From the NCBI GenBank assembly GCA_041390105.1, contig JAWKQO010000001.1, forward strand, positions 62,001 to 126,000: DNA of 64,000 bases, in the 5' to 3' direction. Below are positions 24,704 through 32,745 of this stretch, in pieces. The stretch comes from Gemmatimonadota bacterium. Lineage in GTDB: Bacteria; Gemmatimonadota; Gemmatimonadetes; Longimicrobiales; Gaopeijiaceae. Positions within the stretch are counted from its first letter, which is position 1. Each line of letters starts with the position of its first letter. Position numbers and translations under genes: made by a program. Below the pieces are notes generated by a model that worked only from the letters and a program-made list of their open reading frames with translations, did no database searches and was not told the origin of the DNA.

Positions 24704-25851
24704 GGAGGGTCGCGCTGCTCGGGTCGACCGGTTCCATCGGGGAGAGCACGCTGCGAGTGGTGGAACGCCATCCCGAGCGCTTTGCGGTCACCGCGCTCGC
24801 GGCGCGCTCTTCGGTCGATCGACTGCGGGAGCAGGCGCAGCGACATCGGCCGCAGACGGTGGTGCTCGCCGAGGAGGGTCGGGGCGAGCCGGGTTGGGGC
24901 CGGGGAGCGGACGCCATGGCGGCGCTCTGTGAGCGATCGGACGTGGACGTGGTCGTCAATGCGGTCGTGGGCTTCGCCGGCCTGGAGCCGACCCTGCGGA
25001 CCCTGAGGGCAGGCAAGCGGCTGGCGCTGGCCAACAAGGAGTCCCTGGTCGCCGGCGGGGATCTGGTCATGCGCGCCCTGGCCGAGGGACGGGGCCAGCT
25101 CGTCCCGATCGACTCTGAGCACTCCGCGATCCTGCAGTGCCTGAGTGGGTACGACCCGCAGGACGTGGCGCGCCTCGTGCTGACGGCATCCGGGGGGCCC
25201 TTTCGGGGAAGAACCGCGAGCTCCCTCCGCGACGTCACGCCTGCGGAAGCGCTGCGGCACCCGACCTGGAGCATGGGCGCGAAGATCACCATCGACTCGG
25301 CTACCCTGGCCAACAAGGCACTCGAGGTGATCGAGGCCCACTTCCTATATGGCATCGACTTCGGCCGCATCGGCGTCGTGGTGCACCCCCAGTCGATCGT
25401 ACACAGCTTCGTCGAGTTCAGGGATGGCTCGGTCCTCGCGCAGCTCGGATACCCGACCATGGAGCTCCCCATCTTGATCGCATTGAGCCACCCCGAACGC
25501 GTCGCCGACGCCGAGTTGCGCACCTTCGACCCCGTGCGCATGTCCCCGCTCACGTTCGAGGAGGTCGATCACCAGGCGTTCCCGTTGTTCGGCCTCGGTG
25601 TTCGGGCCGGCGAGGCAGGCGGGGCCGCTCCGGCGGTCTACAACGCGGCCAACGAGGTTGCAGTCGCCGCCTTCCTGTCGGAGCGCATCTCCTTCCCGGA
25701 AATGGCGCAGATCGTGGAAGAAACCCTGGCGGGGGTCGGTTCCCGCTCCGTTTCCGATCCCGAGGGTCTGAGCGCCGTCGACGGCGAGGCCCGGCGCATT
25801 GCCGAGGAGCGCATCGAAGCACGCACGCGCGTCGGGGGGGCTCGCCGATGA
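24700..25851 (+). CDS. dxr: 1-deoxy-D-xylulose 5-phosphate reductoisomerase
   Basis: This 383-residue enzyme catalyses the second step of the MEP isoprenoid pathway. Its NADPH-binding start is RRVALLGSTGSIGEST. The catalytic/metal region has SEHSAILQCLSG, LTASGGPFRGR and WSMGAKITIDSATLANKALEVIEAH, followed by the flexible-loop region HPQSIVHSFVEF. GTG at 24700 overlaps the cdsA TGA; a TTG 12 bp earlier is less likely. It feeds the uppS substrate upstream in the same operon. Confidence 0.96.
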   Translation: MRRVALLGSTGSIGESTLRVVERHPERFAVTALAARSSVDRLREQAQRHRPQTVVLAEEGRGEPGWGRGADAMAALCERSDVDVVVNAVVGFAGLEPTLRTLRAGKRLALANKESLVAGGDLVMRALAEGRGQLVPIDSEHSAILQCLSGYDPQDVARLVLTASGGPFRGRTASSLRDVTPAEALRHPTWSMGAKITIDSATLANKALEVIEAHFLYGIDFGRIGVVVHPQSIVHSFVEFRDGSVLAQLGYPTMELPILIALSHPERVADAELRTFDPVRMSPLTFEEVDHQAFPLFGLGVRAGEAGGAAPAVYNAANEVAVAAFLSERISFPEMAQIVEETLAGVGSRSVSDPEGLSAVDGEARRIAEERIEARTRVGGARR

Positions 25852-27212
25852 CGCTGTTGTCCACGGTCATCCTGCTCGGGGTGCTGATCTTCGTGCACGA
25901 GCTGGGACACTTCCTGGCGGCGAAGGCGGTCGACATCCGGGTCGAGCGCTTTTCGATCGGCTTGGGACCTCGGATGTACGGCTTCCAGCGCGGCGAGACG
26001 GAGTATGTGCTGAGTTGGATCCCGCTGGGCGGGTACGTGAAGATGGGGGGGATGGACGATGAGGTGATGGAGCGTCTCGAAGGCGGCGCCAGCGCCGAGT
26101 CGAAGCCGCCGGGGGCGCGTGACTACGACGCCAAGCCGATCTGGGCCCGCGTATTGGTCATCTCCGCTGGTGTGATCTTCAATTTCATCTTCGCGTTCCT
26201 GGTCTACACCGCGATCGCGGGATTCTGGGGCAACCAGCGCATCGATAGCCGCCGCGTGGGGGATGTCGACGTCGCGGCCCTGCCGCCCGGGACCGAAGCG
26301 CTTGCCGCTCTGCCGGTCGGGGCGGAGTTGGTGCGCATCGGCGACCGCGCCCTGGCATCCTGGAGCGATATTCCGGAGGCGCTGCTGGCCGAGTCCGGCC
26401 GCGTGGCCTTCGTGACCGAAGCACCCGCGCAGCGGATCGAGGTAGAGCTCCCGGACAACCCGGAGCAGCGGCTCCGCGTGGCCTCCGCGCTCACGCTCTG
26501 GATGCCTGCTGCAGTCGGCGCCGTGTCGGCTGGATCACCTGCGGCGCGAGGCGGCCTGGAAGCGGGCGACGAGATCGTCGCCGTGGATGGAACCGCGGTC
26601 GCGACCTGGACGCAGTTGGTCCGGGCCGTCGAGCGCCATCCCGGCACGCCGCTCGAGCTGGAGATCGAGCGGGGCGGCGGAGGCACGTTGATCCGCACGG
26701 TCACGCCCGAGCCGACCGAAGCGACCGATCCCCGCACCGGGGAGACGGTCACCGTGGGGCGGATCGGCATCAGCTCTCCGGATGACCGGGTTCCGATCCG
26801 CTACGAGCGCGTGGGTCCGGTGGGCGCGGTGAAGCAGGGTGCACGGGAGACGGCCCAGGTTACCGGCTTCATCTTCGGTTTCCTGAAAGACCTGTTTACC
26901 GGCAATGTGCCCGCCAGCTCCGTGGGAAGCATCGGTGCCATCGCCGAGATGTCCGGTCAGGCGGCACGCCTGGGTTTCGCCCCCTTCCTCGATTTCATGG
27001 CGTTGTTCTCCATCAACCTCGCCGTGTTGAACCTGCTCCCCATCCCGATTCTCGACGGTGGCCACCTGCTCTTCCTCCTGGTCGAGGCCGTGCGGGGCAG
27101 GGCGCTCTCTGTGGAACAACGTGCCCGCCTCAGTCAGGTGGGTCTGGTGATCGTCATGGGGCTCATGATCTTCGCGCTTTCGAACGACATCCGACGCTTC
27201 TTCAACTTCTGA
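25848..27212 (+). CDS. rseP: RseP-type site-2 zinc metalloprotease
   Basis: A 454-residue intramembrane protease. Zinc motif HELGH (17-21) is in the first helix and LDGGH in the third. Between them lie two PDZ-like domains (the second around SAGSPAARGGLEAGDEIVAVDG). Family role: cleavage of anti-sigma factors or remnant signal peptides in the inner membrane. The ATG overlaps the dxr stop (ATGA), fixing the start. Last gene of the operon that begins with rplM; a long perfect hairpin follows. Confidence 0.95.
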   Translation: MTLLSTVILLGVLIFVHELGHFLAAKAVDIRVERFSIGLGPRMYGFQRGETEYVLSWIPLGGYVKMGGMDDEVMERLEGGASAESKPPGARDYDAKPIWARVLVISAGVIFNFIFAFLVYTAIAGFWGNQRIDSRRVGDVDVAALPPGTEALAALPVGAELVRIGDRALASWSDIPEALLAESGRVAFVTEAPAQRIEVELPDNPEQRLRVASALTLWMPAAVGAVSAGSPAARGGLEAGDEIVAVDGTAVATWTQLVRAVERHPGTPLELEIERGGGGTLIRTVTPEPTEATDPRTGETVTVGRIGISSPDDRVPIRYERVGPVGAVKQGARETAQVTGFIFGFLKDLFTGNVPASSVGSIGAIAEMSGQAARLGFAPFLDFMALFSINLAVLNLLPIPILDGGHLLFLLVEAVRGRALSVEQRARLSQVGLVIVMGLMIFALSNDIRRFFNF

Positions 27213-27248
27213 GTCACCGAAGTCGGACGCCTGCGTGTCATGACGAAG

Positions 27249-27282
27249 ACGGCCGTTCGGGATCTGCCTCCCGAACGGCCGT
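27249..27282. terminator. Strong bidirectional hairpin between rseP and cysK
   Basis: A 14-bp perfect stem ACGGCCGTTCGGGA / TCCCGAACGGCCGT around a TCTGCC loop, flanked by GAAG and CTTC that can extend it imperfectly. It serves both convergent transcripts. It is the most stable hairpin of the window. Confidence 0.75.
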
Positions 27283-27354
27283 TCCTTCGTCGGATGGGCC
27301 ACCTTGCTTCCGACGCGTGTGGCTTTGTTGCTCGTCGCTGAAAACGGCGACCCG

Positions 27355-28314
27355 CTAGATCCCTTCGAAGAGCACCGTGGAGATGTAGCGCTCCGCGAAC
27401 GAAGGGATGATCGTCACGATGGTCTTGCCTTCCATCTCCGGCCGGCGCGCGATGGCATAGGTCGCGACCAGGGCGGCCCCGCCGGAGATGCCGACCGGGA
27501 TGCCGTCACGACGGGCCACGGCCCGCGCCATCGTGAGCGCATCCTCGTTGCTCACCGGCACCACCTCGTCGATGAGGTCGGTGTCGAGGACCGTGGGGAC
27601 GAATCCGGCGCCGATCCCCTGGATCTGGTTGCCGGGGCCGGGCTGGCCTCCCGACAGCACCGGACTGACGGTCGGCTCCACCGCAACCATGCGCAGACCC
27701 GGGCGCCTCGCCTTCAAGACCTCGCCACACCCGGTCAGGGTGCCCCCTGTGCCGACGCCAGAGACGACGACGTCCACCTTCCCGTCGGTGTCGTTCCAGA
27801 TCTCTTCGGCCGTGGTGTGGCGATGGATCTCCGGGTTGGCGGGGTTGTCGAACTGCATGGGTCGTACAGCGCCCGGGATCTCGTTCAGGAGCGCTTCTGC
27901 TTGGGCCAACGCCCCGTTGATGCCCTGCTCCTTGGGTGTGAGCACCACCTCAGCCCCCAGCAGTGCCAGCATCTTGCGGCGCTCGATCGACATGGTCTCC
28001 GGCATCGTGAGGATGCAGCGGTATCCCCGGGCGGCACAGACGAACGCGAGGGCGATGCCGGTGTTGCCGGACGTGGGCTCCACGATCGTGGAGTCGGGCT
28101 TCAGCGTTCCCTCCCGTTCGAGTGCATCGATCATGGCGACGCCGATGCGGTCCTTCACGGAGGCGATGGGGTTGAAGAACTCCAGCTTCAAGAGAACGTC
28201 TGCGCGGGCACCTTGCTCAGCCGAGAGCTTGGGGGCGCGGACGAGCGGTGTGTCGCCGATCGTCTGTGTGATGTCGTCGTAGATCCGTCCGCGGCCGGGG
28301 CGGTCACTGGTCAT
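27355..28314 (-). CDS. cysK: Cysteine synthase A (O-acetylserine sulfhydrylase)
   Basis: A 319-residue PLP enzyme making cysteine from O-acetylserine and sulfide. The PLP lysine is Lys54 in NPIASVKDRIG. The substrate loop is PTSGNTGIALAF, the phosphate cradle GVGTGGTLTG, and GISGGAALVA lies near the end. It starts at IYDDITQTIGDTPLV as normal. ATG 28314 gives the usual length; ATG 28353 would add 13 residues. A -10-like TAGAAT (28374-28379, minus strand) lies upstream without a good -35. Confidence 0.93.
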   Translation of the reverse strand: MTSDRPGRGRIYDDITQTIGDTPLVRAPKLSAEQGARADVLLKLEFFNPIASVKDRIGVAMIDALEREGTLKPDSTIVEPTSGNTGIALAFVCAARGYRCILTMPETMSIERRKMLALLGAEVVLTPKEQGINGALAQAEALLNEIPGAVRPMQFDNPANPEIHRHTTAEEIWNDTDGKVDVVVSGVGTGGTLTGCGEVLKARRPGLRMVAVEPTVSPVLSGGQPGPGNQIQGIGAGFVPTVLDTDLIDEVVPVSNEDALTMARAVARRDGIPVGISGGAALVATYAIARRPEMEGKTIVTIIPSFAERYISTVLFEGI

Positions 28315-28458
28315 GGTCGAGGCCTCGCGCGATGGGAAGTCGATCGTGTTCATGGGTTCCGTCGGGTTCGTGGATTCTACCGTGCCACGTGAGAAAGGCG
28401 TAGACGGCTCGCCCGGGGGCTCACGAGGGACCACGGCCCCCGGATGAACGCCCACGAT

Positions 28459-28487
28459 GCTCCCCCCGACCGTGCGGCGGGGGTGGG
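28459..28487 (-). terminator. Imperfect hairpin after the WalJ-like gene
   Basis: On the minus strand a C-rich arm pairs with a G-rich arm (CCCCCGCCG with CGGTCGGGGG, one bulge) just after the stop of the minus-strand operon at 28492. No T run. Possible terminator. Confidence 0.35.
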
Positions 28488-28491
28488 CGGA

Positions 28492-29310
28492 TCAGAACAG
28501 GGAGTACTGGGCGGGGGCCCGCCGAGCCTTGAGATCGACGAGATCGAACAACGTCGAGGGCTCGTCCTGCACCGCCACTTCCAGCAACCCGTCGTAGCCG
28601 GCCTTGGTCAGGGCGGAGCCGACCACGCGCAGGGCCAGCTGCGGGTCGTTGCACTCGACGGAGAGGTGCGCGAGGAGGATGCCTGCCAGATCGTCGTGCA
28701 GCAGCTCGCAGGCGAAGCGCGCTGCTGCATGATTGGAGAGGTGCCCGTGGCTGGAGGCGATCCGCGACTTCACCGACCACGGGTAGGGCCCGGCATGCAA
28801 CATGGCTTCGTCGTGGTTGGCCTCGAGCACCAGGAAGTTCGAGCCGGAGAGCGCGTGGCGGATCTGGGCGGTGGGGCGTCCCAGATCAGTGGCGATCCCG
28901 ACCCGGAGCCCGGTGTCGAGATCGACGAGTGCCAGCCCCACCGGATCGGCCGCATCGTGGATGGTCGCGAACGGTTCGATGCGAATGCGACCGATCTCGA
29001 AGGGGACGCCCGACCGATAGGGCCTCACCCGTTCGCTTCCCCGCAGATGCCGGCGCGCTGCCCTCCAGGTCCCTTCGGTGAGGTGGACGTCCAGATCGTA
29101 GCGACGGGCAAAGGAAAGCCCACGGGTGTGATCGGAGTGATCGTGCGAGACGACGATCCCGTCGAGGCTCTCGGGCGCCACGCCCAGGGTGTCGAGTCTT
29201 CGCTCGATCTCGCGCGCACTGAAGCCGACGTCGACGAGGAGTCGCGTGCCCCCGGCTTCCACGAGTGTGGCGTTCCCGCGGGACCCGGTACCCAGCACGG
29301 CGACCTTCAC
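28492..29310 (-). CDS. MBL-fold metallohydrolase, YycJ/WalJ-like
   Basis: A 272-residue metallo-beta-lactamase-fold protein of the YycJ/WalJ subgroup. It has the start VAVLGTGSRGNATLVEAGG, the metal motif HDHSDH (56-61), and later GHLSNHAAARF with LAHLSVECND. In Bacillus the homologue lies in the walRK operon and is thought to be a nuclease acting in DNA repair or envelope coordination; the substrate here is unknown. Its ATG overlaps the stop of the GlmU-like gene by 4 nt (ATGA), and it is last in a four-gene minus-strand operon. Confidence 0.85.
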   Translation of the reverse strand: MKVAVLGTGSRGNATLVEAGGTRLLVDVGFSAREIERRLDTLGVAPESLDGIVVSHDHSDHTRGLSFARRYDLDVHLTEGTWRAARRHLRGSERVRPYRSGVPFEIGRIRIEPFATIHDAADPVGLALVDLDTGLRVGIATDLGRPTAQIRHALSGSNFLVLEANHDEAMLHAGPYPWSVKSRIASSHGHLSNHAAARFACELLHDDLAGILLAHLSVECNDPQLALRVVGSALTKAGYDGLLEVAVQDEPSTLFDLVDLKARRAPAQYSLF

Positions 29311-30533
29311 GTCGCGGCCCCCGACCGCTGGGCCGCGGAGGTGGTCCAGGCCCGTCGCAGTACCTCGGCCATGTCGGCGGACAGCTCCAGTCCCCGCCGG
29401 ACGTGGACGATGCGAGCGACCTCCAGGAACTTGTCGAAGCGGTACTCCGTGAGCGCGTCACCGCTCCCCCAGGAGAACGGGGGAACCCAGGTCGGAGGCA
29501 TCGTACCGCCGAAGAGGTTCGAGCCGGCGCCCACCACGGTACCGGTGTTGAGCATCGTGCCGATGCCGGTCTTCACATGGTCTCCCAGGAAGCACCCGAC
29601 CTTGGTCAGCCCCGTATCGTGCACCCCGTCGGAGAGGCGCACGCGCACGGGTCCGTAGTTGTTCTTGAGGTCGCTGTTGGTGGTTCCGGCCCCCAGGTTG
29701 ACCCACCGCCCCAGATACGCGTGCCCCAGAAAGCCGTCGTGCGCCTTGTTGCTGTAGCCGAGCACCACCGACTCCTCGACCTCCCCCCGGACCTTGCACA
29801 CGGGTCCGATGGAGCAGGCACCGATGGTGCCGCCGAAGAGCACGCTCCCGCGTCCCACGAAAGCGGGGCCTGCCAGGCGCAGGTGGGCTCGGAGCTCGAC
29901 GCCCGGCTCGATGTGGATGGGGCCGTGGCGGGTGTCGAAGACCACGCCCGGCTCGATCACGACATCGGGAGCGACGATGAGCGCGTGACTCCCCATGCGA
30001 TGCACGCCCACGGGGTCGGCGGAGGGCGGGGACACGTGTCCCTGGGCCAGGTCCCGCTCGAGTCGTTCGACGTTCCCCGACATCAGGGACCAGGGGTTCT
30101 CGATCCACCCGCCGCGGAGCTGGATCGGGGCCCCGGCGCTCGGGGCTGGTTCCAGGTCCGCCAGGGATGCCGGTGCAGGCACCTTCGTGTCCGGTCCCAC
30201 CCTCCAGCCCGCAAGGCGTCCACCCACCTCGAGAGGCGTCAGGCCCGGCGTGGGCTCCCATGCTTCGGGGGAGGACGTGTCGAGAACGACCCGGCTACAG
30301 AGCAGGAGGCAGGGTGTCTCCAGATCCGAGAAGCGAAGGCCACGAGGAGCCCCCACCTCGGAGAAGCCCACCATTTCTTCACCGGCCCAATGACCGCTGC
30401 ACGCGCGTCCGAGCACGCGTTCGCTCCGCGCCCGTAGCGTGGCGTTCCCGTACAGGAGCTCCCCGACCGGACGAGTGGGGGCGAAAGGCTGGAAGGCCCG
30501 GGCCTCGCGATCGTCGAAGAGATAGAGCTTCAT
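29307..30533 (-). CDS. GlmU-like sugar nucleotidyltransferase/left-handed beta-helix protein
   Basis: This 408-residue protein fits the 'alternative bacterial GlmU' group known mainly from Bacteroidota. The divergent N-terminal half begins MKLYLFDDREARAFQPFAPTRP and keeps only a loose nucleotidyltransferase pattern. The C-terminal hexapeptide beta-helix contains VGRGSVLFGGTIG, SNKAHDGFLGHAYLGRWVNLGAGTTNSDLKNNYG and KTGIGTMLNTGTVVG, as in GlmU acetyltransferase domains. It probably acts on a sugar 1-phosphate. It overlaps manC by 4 nt at its start and the WalJ-like gene at its stop, so it belongs to nucleotide-sugar supply for wall or capsule (inference). Confidence 0.82.
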   Translation of the reverse strand: MKLYLFDDREARAFQPFAPTRPVGELLYGNATLRARSERVLGRACSGHWAGEEMVGFSEVGAPRGLRFSDLETPCLLLCSRVVLDTSSPEAWEPTPGLTPLEVGGRLAGWRVGPDTKVPAPASLADLEPAPSAGAPIQLRGGWIENPWSLMSGNVERLERDLAQGHVSPPSADPVGVHRMGSHALIVAPDVVIEPGVVFDTRHGPIHIEPGVELRAHLRLAGPAFVGRGSVLFGGTIGACSIGPVCKVRGEVEESVVLGYSNKAHDGFLGHAYLGRWVNLGAGTTNSDLKNNYGPVRVRLSDGVHDTGLTKVGCFLGDHVKTGIGTMLNTGTVVGAGSNLFGGTMPPTWVPPFSWGSGDALTEYRFDKFLEVARIVHVRRGLELSADMAEVLRRAWTTSAAQRSGAAT

Positions 30534-31603
30534 GGGGCGCTGCCGCCCAGGGAGGAGGGCAAGCGGGCCAGCAGGTCCTTGAGGTGGGGGCTCCGCGCTC
30601 GACTGGTCACGAACGTGAGCGCTCCGCTGCGCACGACCACCAGGTCGTCGACCCCGAAGAGCACCACTGGTCCTTCTTCGCTGAAGACGATGTTTCCATG
30701 CGCGTCGACGGAGAAGGCATCGCCAACCGCGATGTTGCCGTGCGCGTCCGGACGGCGGGTGCGACTCAAGGCTTCCCAGGCGCCCACATCGTCCCATGCG
30801 TACGTGGCCGGGACGGTTCCGACGCGCTTGCTGCGCTCCAGAACGGCCTCATCGACCGTGCACACCGGCACGTGCTTGAAGAAGCCGTCCACGTCACCCA
30901 CCTCCAGTCGACTCAGCTCGGAAGCCACCTCCGGTGCCGTCTGCGTCAGCTCGTCGAGGAACGTGCGCGCGCTCCAGATGAAGATCCCGCTATTCCAGAG
31001 GAAGCCGTCCTGGATGTAGCGCCCGGCGGTCTCATGATCCGGCTTCTCGACGAAGCGTCGGACGCGCCGCAGTTCGGCGGACCCGTACGTGCCCAGGACG
31101 TCGCCGGGCTCGATGTAGCCGTATCCCGTCTCCGGTCGCGTCGGCGAGACGGCCGTGGTGAGGAGCAGCCCGCGCTCGCAGGCCGCCCGGGCGCTATCGG
31201 CCAGCAGCGCGCGGAAGGCGTCCGCCGGCTCGATGACGTGGTCCGCGTGAATGGAGGCGAGCACAGCCCCTGGGTGGTCCCGTTCGATGGTCCAGGCGGC
31301 CCAGGCCAGGACCGGGCAGGTGCCCCGGGCCGCGGGTTCGACCAGAAAGCAGGATTCCGGGAGCCCGGTGGCCGCCCGAATGGGAGCCACCAGGGCGGCA
31401 CCCGTGAGTACGCGGACGCGATCCAGGGGGACGAGGCCATCGAGGCGCTCGACCGTGTCGACGATGAGGGGCCGTTCGCTCCCCAGGGGAAGAAGTTGCT
31501 TGGGCCGCGCCGGCGTGCTGACCGGCCAGAAGCGGGAACCGACCCCGCCCGCCAGGATCAGGACCCAGAGATCAGCCGTGGAGGAGCTGGTCGATGCGGG
31601 CAA
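30530..31603 (-). CDS. manC: Mannose-1-phosphate guanylyltransferase
   Basis: A 357-residue enzyme making GDP-mannose. Its nucleotide-binding start is LAGGVGSRFWPVSTPARPKQ. It also has the VEPAARGTCPVLAWAA region, the sugar-binding FVEKPD and FLWNSGIFIW, and the segment AWDDVGAWEAL. No fused isomerase domain is present. It overlaps the preceding response regulator by 32 nt and the following GlmU-like gene by 4 nt. Role: precursor for mannose- or rhamnose-containing glycans. Confidence 0.92.
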   Translation of the reverse strand: MPASTSSSTADLWVLILAGGVGSRFWPVSTPARPKQLLPLGSERPLIVDTVERLDGLVPLDRVRVLTGAALVAPIRAATGLPESCFLVEPAARGTCPVLAWAAWTIERDHPGAVLASIHADHVIEPADAFRALLADSARAACERGLLLTTAVSPTRPETGYGYIEPGDVLGTYGSAELRRVRRFVEKPDHETAGRYIQDGFLWNSGIFIWSARTFLDELTQTAPEVASELSRLEVGDVDGFFKHVPVCTVDEAVLERSKRVGTVPATYAWDDVGAWEALSRTRRPDAHGNIAVGDAFSVDAHGNIVFSEEGPVVLFGVDDLVVVRSGALTFVTSRARSPHLKDLLARLPSSLGGSAP

Positions 31604-31970
31604 GGAGCTTCTTCGGGCTGAAGGGTTTGGTCACGAAGTCCGAGGCCCCCAGAGAGAAGGCCCGCTCCCGGTCCGCGTCCTGTCCTTTCGCGGTCAGGAT
31701 CATGACCGGCGTGGCCGCGCGAGTGGGCATGGCGCGGAGCTGCTCGAGCACTTCCAGACCGGTGGCCCCCGGCATCATGATGTCCAGGAGGATGAGGTCA
31801 TACCCGACCGAGCCCGCCAGCAATTCCAGGGCGGCCGTCCCGTCGGAAACGGCGTCCACGGTGAAGTCCGAGGCCTCGAGCAACGTGGTCAAGATCCGTC
31901 GGATGTGGGGCTCGTCGTCGGCGACGAGCAATCGCGCCCGAGGCGCGGCGGACGGAGAGGCTTCGGGCAT
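31572..31970 (-). CDS. Single-domain response regulator (CheY/REC-only)
   Basis: A 132-residue receiver domain with no output domain. Acidic pair Asp18-Asp19 in LLVADDEPHIRRI, phospho-acceptor Asp63 in LLDIMMPG, and the Lys of FVTKPFSPKKLL are all present, so it should be phosphorylatable. It is first in the operon with manC, GlmU-like and WalJ-like genes. No kinase is adjacent on this strand. A promoter with 17-bp spacing lies about 40 bp upstream. Confidence 0.93.
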   Translation of the reverse strand: MPEASPSAAPRARLLVADDEPHIRRILTTLLEASDFTVDAVSDGTAALELLAGSVGYDLILLDIMMPGATGLEVLEQLRAMPTRAATPVMILTAKGQDADRERAFSLGASDFVTKPFSPKKLLARIDQLLHG

Positions 31971-32006
31971 CGCCGGCGCGGAAAAATGAAGTGGAAGACG
32001 GCGGGG

Positions 32007-32035
32007 AACCTACGGTGAAAGTGGTGTAAAGTCAA
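32007..32035 (-). promoter_or_regulatory. Promoter of the response regulator-manC operon
   Basis: On the minus strand: -35 TTGACT (32030-32035), 17-bp spacer, -10 TAGGTT (32007-32012). Predicted leader about 30 nt. It lies back-to-back with the plus-strand promoter at 32057. Confidence 0.55.
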
Positions 32036-32056
32036 GGAAATACAAGCCATTCAGGC

Positions 32057-32085
32057 TTGAATCGCGCTGGGGGGCCGGGTATCTT
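32057..32085 (+). promoter_or_regulatory. Promoter of the lipoprotein-serS unit
   Basis: -35 TTGAAT (32057-32062), 17-bp spacer, -10 TATCTT (32080-32085). The same -10 hexamer and spacing occur in front of rimP. Predicted leader about 84 nt. Confidence 0.55.
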
Positions 32086-32175
32086 CACCCGCTCTCCCGG
32101 GAGCCGTCCGGGTGTCGGGGAACCCTGAGCGGGCCTCACTCCATCCCCGGATGTGCCTTCGGCCTTCGGACCGTC

Positions 32176-32742
32176 ATGCAACTTCGTCTGCGCACACTCT
32201 CGCTCGCCTGCGCGCTGGCCGCCTTCTCGGCGGTGGCGGCGTGCGAGGACCAGCCGTTCGGGTACATCGACTGGTCGCTGAGCCCGGATACGGCTCGGCT
32301 CTACTCGCTGGCCCGCTCCGGGCTGAACTTCCCGGCCGGGTTCGACTTCGTGTCCGAGACCCCGGTACTGATCGAATCCCAGTCGGCCATCAACCAATGG
32401 GATGTGGCGTTGGACACCCGCGACGCGCAGCTGGTGGTCGTCCCGGCGGTCGCGTTCGGTCTCGACAGCGAGGCGCGCGTCGCCGACATGGGCGCCCGGG
32501 GGTTCGACGAGATCAGTGAGGCGCCGGGTGACACGGCGCTCTATACCGCCGGACCGCTGCGCATGCAGGTCGGGAACCTGTACGTGGTGCGAACGAGGCT
32601 CACCGTCGGATTCTTCGGGCAGCGCTGTTTCGCGTTCTCCAAGTTCACGCCGATTGCGCTCGATGAGGCCGAAGGCATCATGGACTTCCAGTTCGACGGC
32701 AATCCCAATTGCAACGATCGGCGCCTCCGGCCCCCGAACTGA
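32176..32742 (+). CDS. Putative lipoprotein of unknown function
   Basis: A 188-residue protein with a signal peptide (LRTLSLACALAAFSAVAAC) ending in a lipobox-like VAAC, so it is probably lipid-anchored through that Cys. The mature part is beta-rich (LVVVPAVAFGL, YVVRTRLTVGFFGQRCF) with two further Cys. No family recognised. The serS start follows its stop by 3 bp, so the two are co-transcribed from the promoter at 32057. Confidence 0.7.
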   Translation: MQLRLRTLSLACALAAFSAVAACEDQPFGYIDWSLSPDTARLYSLARSGLNFPAGFDFVSETPVLIESQSAINQWDVALDTRDAQLVVVPAVAFGLDSEARVADMGARGFDEISEAPGDTALYTAGPLRMQVGNLYVVRTRLTVGFFGQRCFAFSKFTPIALDEAEGIMDFQFDGNPNCNDRRLRPPN

Positions 32743-32745
32743 ACC

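Noticed and set aside
27304..28392. Plus-strand open frame opposite cysK
   Set aside because: Antisense shadow; includes the intergenic region and has no recognisable domain.
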